Shown: positions 54,789 through 63,343 of the stretch, in pieces
Layout of the letters: each line of letters opens with the position of its first letter
How positions within the stretch are numbered: position 1 is the stretch's first letter
NCBI GenBank assembly: GCA_004296455.1
Contig: AP018280.1
Span: 1,922,001 to 1,986,000, forward strand
Source: Calothrix sp. NIES-4101
GTDB taxonomy: Bacteria > Cyanobacteriota > Cyanobacteriia > Cyanobacteriales > Nostocaceae
Direction of reading: 5' to 3'
DNA: 64,000 bases
The notes under the pieces: generated by a model
The model's input: the letters and a program-made list of their open reading frames with translations, nothing else
What the model was told of the DNA's origin: nothing
The model's database searches: none
Made by a program: the position numbers and the translations under genes

Positions 54789-55567
54789 TTTGAGGGTGGG
54801 ATGATTTTTGCCCCTAATACCATTTCACTAAAATCGTGAAACATATCCAAATTCTGAAACCCTTGTAAAATCAGGATTTCTTAATTGCGTAGCTTGCTTC
54901 TCGCGCCGCAGCGCGAGTATTGCGAATTGTGAATTGGTATAACATGAACCCCACCGCGCCAATACATAATCTAAACTTATGCAATAAATAAGCTATAAAT
55001 ATTCTCACGATAATTACCAGTACCAAGTAATGAGAATACAGAACAAAAAGTATAAAAAACAACATTTACCGTTTGAGTCATTCAGGCATTGGTGATTGGG
55101 TTGAGTATATCCCTGTGCTTGAGACAGTTAACATGACACAAAATTACAGCTAGTGCTGCGTGTATGCGTTCAAGTATGTAAGTGGCTTTCCTCTACAGCG
55201 TATTGCTCACTGGCTATTTTCAACTGATGTACAACGATGGGAAGGCAAATTTTGCTTCCATATTAGTAGTAAAATTAATTTTCTTTATCAAAAGTTTAAA
55301 GTATTCAAGCTCAATTTACGTTGTTTTGCGGATATTAATCACAGCAAAAAATTAGAAAAATTTTGCTATAAAATATCGGTTATTGCTGACAAAAAAACGT
55401 TTTTTACCCACATATCAAGATTAAATAAAATCATTCTTATCACCCTATACATTTCTTCAATGTGTGTATTAACTTGGTAATTAATCAGGGCAAAGAGAAC
55501 TTAATTTGTTTTGATAATTAGCAAAATTTAGCAATATTTAATTTAGCAAACGGAAGTAAGAGGCTCT
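54789..55567. other. Long spacer with palindromic repeat, no convincing gene
   Basis: About 780 bases before the PEP-CTERM gene. It contains GCGTAGCTTGCTTC at 54887-54900 (13 bases also at 13695-13707) followed directly by the palindrome TCGCGC-CGCA-GCGCGA at 54901-54916. Frames at 54871-55065 (minus) and 55160-55480 (plus, GTG start) have biased composition and no family features; I do not call them genes. The end (55440-55567) is AT-rich and should hold the promoter of the PEP-CTERM gene. Confidence 0.55.
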
Positions 55568-56323
55568 ATGCACAAGCGTAACGTTATCCAAGGATTTTTT
55601 ATTAGCGCAGCATTAGGATTAGGATTCATCTCAACAATGCCTGCGGCAAACGCAATGAATTTAATTCCCCAAAAGGAAGGGGAAATCCAAACTACTAACT
55701 TAGGTTGTGTGGTTAATGCAGCAAGTTGTATTAAATCGAGTGAACTAGGATTTAGTGTCACTAGCTTAAGCTACAAGGACTCCGCTAACACGACTTATGC
55801 ACCTAGCCGTTTATTCATTGATAAAGGTGAAACTGCAAATAACTGGGGTTCTGGAATTGAGTTTGGTAAGACAGATTTGGGAACTAACACCACACAAGAT
55901 GAATATTGGTTACGTGCTGTTGCATACGATGCTGCTGGTAAAGTCCGTGAGAAGGGTCAGTTAGAAGTTGGTAGGTTTAAGTTTGATTTCGGCAAGATCA
56001 TAAGTGAAATCACCTTGGATTTATTTGATATTGAAGATGCATTTAAAACAGGCATTTTAGAACTTAATGGAAGTCCAGTCAGCCAACTCTTAGCTGCCAA
56101 TGGAAATAATGGAAGTACATCAATAGTCTTAAAAAATGTGAGCTCTTTTGTTTTACAGTTAGGAAACACTGGTCCTGATTCTGTTTTCAAAATCACTGGT
56201 GATGGTGTTCGTTTAACAGGTTTAATGTCATCGCAATCTATTCCCGAACCCAGTACTGCGATCGCTTTTGGTTTATTCGCAACTGTCGGTACATTAGGTT
56301 TGAAAAAGCGTCAACACGCTTAA
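55568..56323 (+). CDS. LEVG-family PEP-CTERM exported protein
   Basis: 251 residues. A signal peptide covers about 1-30 ('VIQGFFISAALGLGFISTMP', then 'AANAM'). The body holds Cys48 and Cys54, and the family motif 'GQLEVGRFKFDFGKI', from which the LEVG family takes its name. The C-terminus is a PEP-CTERM sorting signal: 'IPEPSTAIAFGLFATVGTLG', then 'LKKRQHA', that is PEP, a membrane helix and basic residues. Exosortase should cleave the tail and place the protein at the cell surface or in extracellular matrix. The exosortase gene is not in this window. ATG at 55568. A perfect terminator hairpin follows, so the gene is a single transcript. Confidence 0.92.
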   Translation: MHKRNVIQGFFISAALGLGFISTMPAANAMNLIPQKEGEIQTTNLGCVVNAASCIKSSELGFSVTSLSYKDSANTTYAPSRLFIDKGETANNWGSGIEFGKTDLGTNTTQDEYWLRAVAYDAAGKVREKGQLEVGRFKFDFGKIISEITLDLFDIEDAFKTGILELNGSPVSQLLAANGNNGSTSIVLKNVSSFVLQLGNTGPDSVFKITGDGVRLTGLMSSQSIPEPSTAIAFGLFATVGTLGLKKRQHA

Positions 56324-56382
56324 GCCAAGATAATTTATTGAGCTAGAACACAGGGCTCAGAATAATTTGATTGATTAATTTC

Positions 56383-56406
56383 CAAGAGGGTTCATAACCC
56401 TCTTTT
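56383..56406 (+). terminator. Rho-independent terminator of the PEP-CTERM gene
   Basis: AAGAGGGTT (56383-56391) and AACCCTCTT (56395-56403) are exact inverted copies around a CAT loop, followed by TTT. It lies 60 bases after the stop codon. Confidence 0.85.
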
Positions 56407-56522
56407 TGGCTTTTCCCACTCAAAAATTGAAATAAATTTTCTCATATCAACTTTGGCAAGCGTCATCTTGGACAAATAGATTTAATTGAAAAGCATAGAA
56501 ATGTTGCTGTCGGAGATTTCCG

Positions 56523-57281
56523 TCAGTTCACTGTAGGCATTTTACTAATTATCATCTTGGCTAGCTCACAAAATCCTTCCCCCTCATCTGCCTTGGTAAT
56601 GTAAGCAGGTTTATACTGCAATCTCTCAACATACTCCCGCACATTTGCCACACCTACAGAAATGGGAAAGTAACGTGCATCAAATAAACTTTCATCGTTG
56701 GGACTATCACCAACTGTTAAAATTTCTGCGGCTGTGTAGTCAGGAAAATATTTTGGCAATACTTGTAATAAACCAATTGCTTTATCTTGTGCTTGAGGTT
56801 TGATGTGACATTGCACCGTGCTGTAGGTAAAACCCCAACCCATATTTTGGCAAAGATTCGCCATTAATTCTAAATCACTTGTAGTTAATCCTTGAATATC
56901 AAAAGTCCAGTCGGTGATACGGAAACGGTTATCGCTAGATTCTTGAATTTGGGGAAATTTGGCTTTTAACTTGTTAAAAGTTGCTGCTAATTGCTGACGA
57001 TGTCTAATTAGATCAGGAATTTCGCTTAAAGATATTCCCGTTTCCCTCCCAGATGGATAATACATACCACCATTTTCAGCGATCGCTCCCACAACAGGCA
57101 AGTAGTGTGCGAGTCCACTTACCCATCCCGCACTACGACCAGTAACTATTAAGACTTTGATATTGGCGACATTTAAATCATGAAATGCCTGAAGCAAAAG
57201 ACTATTAAATTTTCCATTTACAGTTAGAGTCCCATCCATATCAGTAGCGATGAGACGAATTTTACTTAGAGAATGGAGCAT
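56523..57281 (-). CDS. HAD-superfamily sugar-phosphatase-like hydrolase (Cof/SPP type)
   Basis: 252 residues from the ATG at 57281; an upstream start at 57395 would add 38 residues without family likeness. HAD motif I is 'LIATDMDGTLT' (nucleophile and acid Asp), motif II 'VLIVTGRSAGW', the C2-type cap lies in the middle ('RETGISLSEIPDLIRHRQQL'), Lys in motif III precedes 'AIGLLQVLPKYF', and motif IV is 'ILTVGDSPNDESLFD'. This is the class of Mg2+-dependent phosphatases acting on sugar phosphates and similar small molecules. The substrate is not decidable. The spacer upstream has a GGACGCGGAGATG piece of the dispersed repeat at 57341. Confidence 0.9.
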   Translation of the reverse strand: MLHSLSKIRLIATDMDGTLTVNGKFNSLLLQAFHDLNVANIKVLIVTGRSAGWVSGLAHYLPVVGAIAENGGMYYPSGRETGISLSEIPDLIRHRQQLAATFNKLKAKFPQIQESSDNRFRITDWTFDIQGLTTSDLELMANLCQNMGWGFTYSTVQCHIKPQAQDKAIGLLQVLPKYFPDYTAAEILTVGDSPNDESLFDARYFPISVGVANVREYVERLQYKPAYITKADEGEGFCELAKMIISKMPTVN

Positions 57282-57489
57282 AGAGGTATAAGCATGAGTA
57301 TATCGATTCCCTAAATTTTGACTACAGATAATTGACACGAGGACGCGGAGATGTAATATGTAGCAGTATTTTAGAGAATTTATATAATACCCCATTAAAC
57401 ATTAATCAATTTCTCAAAATTGATCGTCACCAGGGAAAATAATACTGTAAATTTGGGCATCCTAAGTGTGAGAGGTTAAATTCTTATGC

Positions 57490-58341
57490 GTGTCCATTAT
57501 GTCAACTTCAATTTATATTGCCCAATATATTGCCCAGTCCCCGACGGCAAAATCTAAAAAGGTAACATCTCAGGCTACTCAAACACAAGAAGTTGCATCT
57601 ACTAGCGACTCGCAAGCTGCTTCAGTTTGGGTTGGTACATCCGCAGGGTTAGGAATACTATTAGTTGTATTGATTTTATACGGTAAAATCACGTTTGATA
57701 AATTGCAAAAGAAAATTAGATTTGAGAATTTTCGTGTTAGAGAAATCGAGAAAAAGCTGAAGTTAGCTTTAGAAACCATTCGCAAAATGGAAACTAATCC
57801 GGATTTAATTAATTCGCGGGAATTTAACTTAGATTACTTACGGATGCGGATGGATGAAGAGGTTTTCCATTTTGCAATTGTAAATCAGGTAAAAATTAAA
57901 GTAAAAGATAAAATTACGCAAGCACTGCGTCCAACTCAGGTAAATACAGGGGTTGTAGGAATTTCTAATAATTCGGGCAGGCAAGTTGATGAGATATTTG
58001 ATGTTGAGCATGAAACAGGCGCTCCACCAAATATTAGTAAACGAGTTCTGTTTCGGATTCAAATTCGGTTAATGAAATTACCAACGCAAGCGACTTCTGT
58101 GACAATTAGCCAAATTATTGATTGTATTGAAACTTACCTAAGTCCGGCGGAAGATCATGATACTTGGCAACCTACTATTCAAGGCAGGGTTGCTTTTATG
58201 CATTGGGATCAAAAAGCTAAACCCACACCTTTATTAGTGCTTGAACAATCAAATGAAGGTGTCAATGTCACTTTCCGTACTAGTCGTCAAAGTAATGGTT
58301 CTAATCCCAAATCTGAGAAAACACCCAGGTCTTTTAGATAA
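57490..58341 (+). CDS. Conserved cyanobacterial membrane protein, unknown function
   Basis: 283 residues from GTG 57490; an ATG at 57499 gives 280. A polar, Gln/Thr/Ser-rich N-terminus of about 44 residues precedes one membrane helix (about 45-66, 'VWVGTSAGLGILLVVLILYG'). A basic, probably coiled segment follows ('KLQKKIRFENFRVREIEKKL'). The soluble domain (about 105-265) has 'YLRMRMDEEVFHFAIVNQVK' and 'ISKRVLFRIQIRLMKLPTQA', and the end is Ser/Arg-rich. I recognise no named family. It is probably anchored in plasma or thylakoid membrane with the domain in the cytosol. It is convergent with the devA gene. Confidence 0.75.
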   Translation: MSIMSTSIYIAQYIAQSPTAKSKKVTSQATQTQEVASTSDSQAASVWVGTSAGLGILLVVLILYGKITFDKLQKKIRFENFRVREIEKKLKLALETIRKMETNPDLINSREFNLDYLRMRMDEEVFHFAIVNQVKIKVKDKITQALRPTQVNTGVVGISNNSGRQVDEIFDVEHETGAPPNISKRVLFRIQIRLMKLPTQATSVTISQIIDCIETYLSPAEDHDTWQPTIQGRVAFMHWDQKAKPTPLLVLEQSNEGVNVTFRTSRQSNGSNPKSEKTPRSFR

Positions 58342-58508
58342 TTTTTAATTACGAGGAAATGAAAAATTCAGGATATGGAGTCTTCAATTCTGAATTTTAT
58401 TGATAACTGAGTGCATCTCCAATAAAGATAGAATATGGTGCTGATTAAATAGTCAGCAGTCATAATTTAAAAGTCATAATTTCTAATTAAGAAGTCAGCA
58501 TTCAGAAA

Positions 58509-59240
58509 TTACTGATTTCTCAATCCAGATTCATGACTCAGGATAATATTTTGAGAATCCCTTGCTAAAACACCATCTTCCATATTGATAATGCGATCGG
58601 CAATATCTAAAATTCGGTTATCATGAGTCACTAATAAAATAGAAGTACCTTTTTCTCGTGCTAATCGTTGCATTAATTCAACAACATCACGTCCAGATTG
58701 TTTATCCAAAGCAGCAGTAGGTTCATCGGCTAATACCATCGCCGGATTATTTACCAAAGCACGGGCAATAGCAATTCTTTGTTTTTGTCCTCCAGATAGA
58801 TTATCGGGAAAATAATTTACCCTTTGTCCTAAACCAACTGCTTTCAACATTCCTTCTGCACGATTAATCGCCTCCGTTTGGGAAATGCGATCGTTTAATT
58901 CTACTGCCATTTGTACATTCTGTCTGGCTGTCAAAAATCCTAGCAAGTTATGTGCCTGGAAAATAAACCCAATATTACGTCTAATATTTACTAATTTTTT
59001 CTGATTGGCTCGGTACAATTCCTCACCTAAAAATTTTAAGCTACCTTCTTGAACCGACCGTAAACCACCAATTAAACTTAGCAAAGTAGTTTTACCAGAG
59101 CCAGAGGGCCCGGTCATAATCACAATTTCTCCTGGATAAATATCCAAGTTAATATCAAATAATATTTGTTTTTTTAACGCGCCTTTACCATAGTAATGGT
59201 TAATATGCTTAATTGAAATTACAGGCTCTTTTCTTGGCAT
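58509..59240 (-). CDS. devA: DevA-type ABC transporter ATPase
   Basis: 243 residues. It powers the DevBC exporter. Walker A 'GPSGSGKTTLLSLIGG' (about 42-57), Q-loop 'GFIFQAHNLLG', signature 'LSGGQKQRIAIARALVN', Walker B 'MVLADEPTAALDK' and the H-loop 'LVTHDNRIL' are all intact. The MacB/LolD-like type and its order after devC identify DevA. Best known members export heterocyst glycolipids in Anabaena, but Nostocales genomes carry several devBCA paralogs and the substrate of this set cannot be told. The 205-base gap from devC is wide for an operon and contains a hairpin. Confidence 0.92.
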   Translation of the reverse strand: MPRKEPVISIKHINHYYGKGALKKQILFDINLDIYPGEIVIMTGPSGSGKTTLLSLIGGLRSVQEGSLKFLGEELYRANQKKLVNIRRNIGFIFQAHNLLGFLTARQNVQMAVELNDRISQTEAINRAEGMLKAVGLGQRVNYFPDNLSGGQKQRIAIARALVNNPAMVLADEPTAALDKQSGRDVVELMQRLAREKGTSILLVTHDNRILDIADRIINMEDGVLARDSQNIILSHESGLRNQ

Positions 59241-59346
59241 AAAATAATTTACTGCGATTAATTAGTAATGTTTTAATTGAAATCAATAATTGTCTATTTT
59301 GTATTATTCATCTGAGATTAGCCACTATGTATTCCCCGTTATGAAT

Positions 59347-59367
59347 CCAAAGATAAATAATCTTTGG
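59347..59367. promoter_or_regulatory. Hairpin in the devC-devA spacer
   Basis: CCAAAGAT (59347-59354) and ATCTTTGG (59360-59367) are exact inverted copies around AAATA. In the minus-strand transcript it would form between devC and devA and could lower devA expression, protect the upstream mRNA, or be a repeat. No T run follows. Confidence 0.5.
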
Positions 59368-59445
59368 CTCAATTTTGCCACAATTATTAATTTTCATGAT
59401 TCATATTATCCTTTTTAATTAATGAAAAGCCTCAAATATTGAGAT

Positions 59446-60600
59446 TTAGAAAATATCTGCGGGGTCAACTGCACGAAGCTTTCTCACTGCAATTACACCG
59501 GAGAAGAAGCACATGACAACTGTGAGAATTAATACAATAATCGAACGGTCTACTGTCATGAATATAGGTAATAATGTCGCATCTCGTGCTTTTTGATATA
59601 GAAATATAGCAAATGCAAATCCTGGAATATAACCTAATAATGCTAATATCAAAGCTTCTTGCAAAATTACATTTAATAAATATTTATGACTGTAACCAAT
59701 TGCTTTCAAAGTTGCATATTCAGATAAATGGTCTGCGACTTCAGTGTAAAGGATTTGATAAACAATTACAGTTCCGACAATAAAACCCATAATTGCACCT
59801 AAAGTGAAGATAAAGCCGATCGCAGTATTATTTGCCCAAAAATTGCGCTCAAAGTCAATATATTCTTGTTTAGTCATCACACTAATATCTGACCCTAAAT
59901 ATTGGCGGATTTTTTGAGCAACGACTTGAGCATTTGTGCCGGGTTTTAATTTGATTAAACCAACTTCAATTAAGCCTGATTGACGGAGATTAAATATTCT
60001 TAAAAAATTGACATCACTAGTCATCATATTTCCATCAGCACCAAATGAAGTGCCTAACATAAATAAACCAGCAACTTTAATTCTTCGTAGTCTAACCTCA
60101 GCAAAAACAGATTTTCCAGCGTTGAATTCTCTGGCGATCGGCCCAAACTCTAAACGCGAAGCTCGGTCATATAAGATAGTATCTGGTAAGGTTAACTTTT
60201 TCTGATTTTCTCGAACTCCGGGAATATCAAATACATTAGATTGGGGATTAAATCCAATTACAAATATAGTTCGAGGATGACCAGTTTCAGGATTTTTAAA
60301 ACTCGTGAAGTCAAGATAAATTGGATGAACTGCTTCTACTTCTGGAAAATCTAGCGTTTGAAATAAACGCCTTTGAGAAAAGCTTTTCATCGAGATTAAG
60401 GAACTCGATTGATTACTAATTAAAACAATATCACCTTGCAAACTACTATGAAAACGCACGTTACTGTAATACAGTGAATCTTGGAAACCCAACTGCATAA
60501 ACATCAAAATATTGGCAAAGGCAATTCCAGCAAGTGCTACTAAAAGTCGAGTACGTTCGCGAGTCAGTTGCAGCCATGCTAAGGGGATTTTGCGAGACAT
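59446..60600 (-). CDS. devC: DevC-type ABC transporter permease
   Basis: 384 residues. One helix at the N-terminus ('LLVALAGIAFANILMFMQLG', about 19-38) is followed by a large periplasmic domain and three helices at the C-terminus ('GFIFTLGAIMGFIVGTVIVY', 'VILQEALILALLGYIPGFAF' and 'IIVLILTVVMCFFSGVIAV'). This is the MacB/FtsX permease layout. 'MSRKIPLAWLQLTRERTRLL' and 'MQLGFQDSLYYSNVRFHSSL' are typical of DevC. It forms the inner-membrane channel with the DevA ATPase and the DevB adaptor, exporting through a TolC-type outer-membrane protein (HgdD in Anabaena, not here). ATG at 60600. DevB lies 190 bases upstream. Confidence 0.93.
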   Translation of the reverse strand: MSRKIPLAWLQLTRERTRLLVALAGIAFANILMFMQLGFQDSLYYSNVRFHSSLQGDIVLISNQSSSLISMKSFSQRRLFQTLDFPEVEAVHPIYLDFTSFKNPETGHPRTIFVIGFNPQSNVFDIPGVRENQKKLTLPDTILYDRASRLEFGPIAREFNAGKSVFAEVRLRRIKVAGLFMLGTSFGADGNMMTSDVNFLRIFNLRQSGLIEVGLIKLKPGTNAQVVAQKIRQYLGSDISVMTKQEYIDFERNFWANNTAIGFIFTLGAIMGFIVGTVIVYQILYTEVADHLSEYATLKAIGYSHKYLLNVILQEALILALLGYIPGFAFAIFLYQKARDATLLPIFMTVDRSIIVLILTVVMCFFSGVIAVRKLRAVDPADIF

Positions 60601-60790
60601 TTAATATTTATATTAATCAATAGTTAGTGGTCGGTAGTTAATGGTTATCGGTTAGTAGGTAGTCTGATGGAAACTAAAATGTGAAGAATTGAGTTATGGT
60701 AAAAATCATGTTTAATCATTAAAAATCCACAATTACCAATAACTTTTAGCTATTCTCATTACCTATGAACTAATAACCACTAATAAGTAA

Positions 60791-62212
60791 TTAAATCCCG
60801 ATTTCAACAAGTACTTTTGCAAAGGTTAAACCAGATACTCGTTCGCTTTCTTCACGGGAAAGAGCTATTTTGACTTCAACAACTCTCGCATCTACATCTG
60901 CTGCTGGATCGGTGTTGAGTATATCTCTTTTTCCCACTTTTCTGCCAATCTCGCTGACTGTTCCTTGTAATTGTCCGCTAAATGCACCATTGTCACTGCG
61001 AATAGTGGCTTTTTGTCCAAGACGAACCCTACCAATGCTGTCTTCGGGAATTTCGGCGACAACTAACATTTCGTCAGTCCGTCCAATTTCTGCAATTCCA
61101 CTCGTACCCATTGTTTCACCTGGTTTGGTGTGGATTTTGATAATTTCTCCAGAAATAGGTGCTTTGATGTAACTTTGATTTAATTGTGCTTCCGCTTTCC
61201 GCATATTTGCGATCGCATTTGTAACTTGTGCTTGGGCTATCTGGATGTTACTTGGGGCGACATCGCGGAATTTATCAAATCGGGAACGCTCTTCTTCTAT
61301 TTGTCTTTGTAGTGTGAGAAGGGTTTTATTGCGGTTTGCCCTGGCTTCATTGATCTGCTGTTGCAGCGTGGCAATCGTTTTCGACTGATTTGCACGAGCT
61401 TCTGCTAATTGTTGCTGTAAAGTTGATATTGCTCTTCGGCGTTGAGCTTGATTTTCAGAAAGTTGTGCGGTGCTGGTTTCCGCACTCAACCTTCTTCTAT
61501 CCCGTTCTTGTGCGGATATTGCCCCCTGACGAAATAAACTTTCGTAACGATTAGAATCAACTTGAGCATTACGCTGTTCAGCTTGCGATCGCGCTACAGT
61601 TGCTGTTGAACTGTCAGTCTGTCCACGTAGTTCTGCTGCGATTCTATCTACTGTTGCTTGTTGGGCTACCTGCTCTCCCCGCAATTGCGCTTCTAAACGG
61701 TTAATACCAGCCTGTTGAGCATCCCGTTCTCCTCGCATTTGGGCTTCTAAACGGGCAATTACGGCTGTTTGCGATTGTATATCCCTGGGTGAACTAGCTC
61801 TGACACTCCCTAAATTCGCCCGAGATTCTAGTAATTTTGCTTTTGCTTCTTCCATTGCTGCCTGATTAGTTTTGAAGCTATCCAAAACAGCAATTACCTG
61901 ATCTTTTCTGACTCTTTCTCCTTCTTGAACCATAATTTGTTCAACTCTGGCTGATGAAGTGATTCCAGAAGTTGGGGCGGAAATTCTGATCACTTCTCCC
62001 CGTGGCTCAAGTCGTCCCAATGCATTAACACTGTTAGTAACTGGTTGACTAACTGGAGCTTGGTTATTCAGACTTTGCAATTGCTGCCATTTTGAGAATC
62101 CCAATACCCCACCAGTAATAGCTAGCGGTACGATCACAGCAAGAGTCCACGGAAATTCTCGTCGTTCTTTTGGTCTTTCGGTTGGTACGGAATCTTCTGT
62201 CCACCTTGACAT
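60791..62212 (-). CDS. devB: DevB-type membrane-fusion (HlyD) adaptor
   Basis: 473 residues. One membrane helix (about 24-42, 'WTLAVIVPLAITGGVLGFSKW', near full) anchors it. Then comes the lipoyl half 'LGRLEPRGEVIRISAP', a long coiled-coil hairpin rich in Gln/Ala/Arg (about 115-325, with several repeated 'RLEAQLRGE' and 'TLQQQINEARANR' blocks), the second lipoyl half 'YIKAPISGEIIKIHTKPGE', and the beta-barrel 'MLVVAEIPEDSIGRVRLGQK'. This is the periplasmic adaptor linking DevCA to the outer-membrane duct. 'VGKRDILNTDPAADVDARVVEVKI' (in pieces) at the end is typical of DevB. First gene of the operon; ATG at 62212. The coil repeats are longer than in enteric HlyD proteins. Confidence 0.94.
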   Translation of the reverse strand: MSRWTEDSVPTERPKERREFPWTLAVIVPLAITGGVLGFSKWQQLQSLNNQAPVSQPVTNSVNALGRLEPRGEVIRISAPTSGITSSARVEQIMVQEGERVRKDQVIAVLDSFKTNQAAMEEAKAKLLESRANLGSVRASSPRDIQSQTAVIARLEAQMRGERDAQQAGINRLEAQLRGEQVAQQATVDRIAAELRGQTDSSTATVARSQAEQRNAQVDSNRYESLFRQGAISAQERDRRRLSAETSTAQLSENQAQRRRAISTLQQQLAEARANQSKTIATLQQQINEARANRNKTLLTLQRQIEEERSRFDKFRDVAPSNIQIAQAQVTNAIANMRKAEAQLNQSYIKAPISGEIIKIHTKPGETMGTSGIAEIGRTDEMLVVAEIPEDSIGRVRLGQKATIRSDNGAFSGQLQGTVSEIGRKVGKRDILNTDPAADVDARVVEVKIALSREESERVSGLTFAKVLVEIGI

Positions 62213-63343
62213 AATCTGTTTGCTCGTTGTTTTTCTGTTAGTTTTAATGTGCTGATGGCATAAAAAAGGTGAGTTCAGGATTATTTACTCATTAATAGCA
62301 ACTAATCAAAACTCATAAAATAATATTTATAAAATCAAGCTCATGACAATAATTACCTATTTTTAATAATTGGTTGTATTTAACAATAATTTAGTTTTTA
62401 ATTACTATTGAATCACTACATTCGCATTGAAAAAATTACCACTCGCATTTGAGCGGATATATATCAAGTCAAGAAATTCACGTATATCCTTTGCCGGCTA
62501 GGAATAAATTCCTAGTGAGGAAATCGTCAAATTTCGCCCTCGAAAATATAATATAATTCATCCTAATTTATGAGAGATTACTCATAAATATCAGACATTT
62601 ACACTATGATTTACAATCATAATCACCCTTCGATCTAGAATATGCTCGTTATTAACTTTATCCACATAAAATCAATATTCCTCAGTTGATATTATTCAAT
62701 TGCCAAAATCAAGAATAATGTTCAGATAAAGTACTTTTAATTAGCATCAACTAGACAGCTAAGATGCTTATTCCTTATGGTTTACCTCTATAAGGATTAT
62801 GCAAGGGCAATATTCTACAGTCTCATCAACACAGGATACTATCTACAAGAATATCTGGACAGTTAAAAGATGATGTAGTTCGTTAACTATGTCGCTAGAT
62901 TCTCTTGCCTGACATCATTTTTCCTTGTGGATTATGACTCCTAATAGCAATTATTCAAAAGAAAGTAACAGATGATGACCTGGAGATGCGGAGATAGAAA
63001 AACACGGAGATTAATGTGCTGCCAGATTTTGGAGAAACGGTATAAATTCTAAATACTGCTGTATATCCACATAAATATTATTGAAATTATCTAACAATTG
63101 TACACAAGATAATTTCTCAGGTAGATGATGTTGATAAACGATTGAGCAGTTCTGTTGCTGGAAGTGAACTGTTCTTGCCATTATATATCTATTATCAAGA
63201 TTTGGCTTATTTTTTAGTTACGGAATTAAAGATTAGATAAATACAATCTTGAATACAAACTATTATCAGTAATCAGCTAGGGCAGAGGGAATTAGGTATT
63301 TATTTTAGCCATTTTCCCTTTACCCATTTCCTTTTCTGTTATC
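62213..63343. other. 1.1-kb AT-rich spacer upstream of devB, no gene seen
   Basis: The spacer separates devB from pcyA, both on the minus strand. It contains a perfect palindrome, CTAGGAAT-AA-ATTCCTAG, at 62498-62515, and a degenerate copy of the G-rich dispersed repeat around 62978-63012 (CCTGGAGATGCGGAGATAG, then AACACGGAGATT). GTATTTAACAATAA near 62376 resembles an NtcA site but misses the last base of GTA-N8-TAC. No ORF with family character on either strand. The devB promoter, likely regulated, should be within its left few hundred bases. Confidence 0.5.

Noticed and set aside
54871-55065. 64-codon minus-strand frame
   Set aside because: It runs through the GCGTAGCTTGC repeat and palindrome, so it is repeat DNA read in an open frame.
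55160-55480. 106-codon plus-strand frame beginning with GTG
   Set aside because: Composition is dominated by Phe, Lys, Ile and Ser as expected from AT-rich DNA, with no recognisable motif or start signal.
55550-55568. CGGAAGTAAG before the PEP-CTERM gene, similar to part of the glutamine (glnA) riboswitch core
   Set aside because: The other conserved parts of that RNA are missing and the gene is not in nitrogen metabolism.
62370-62395. NtcA-like site (GTA-N8-TAA) upstream of devB
   Set aside because: The last half-site base is wrong and the position relative to a start site is unknown; in AT-rich DNA such near matches are common.
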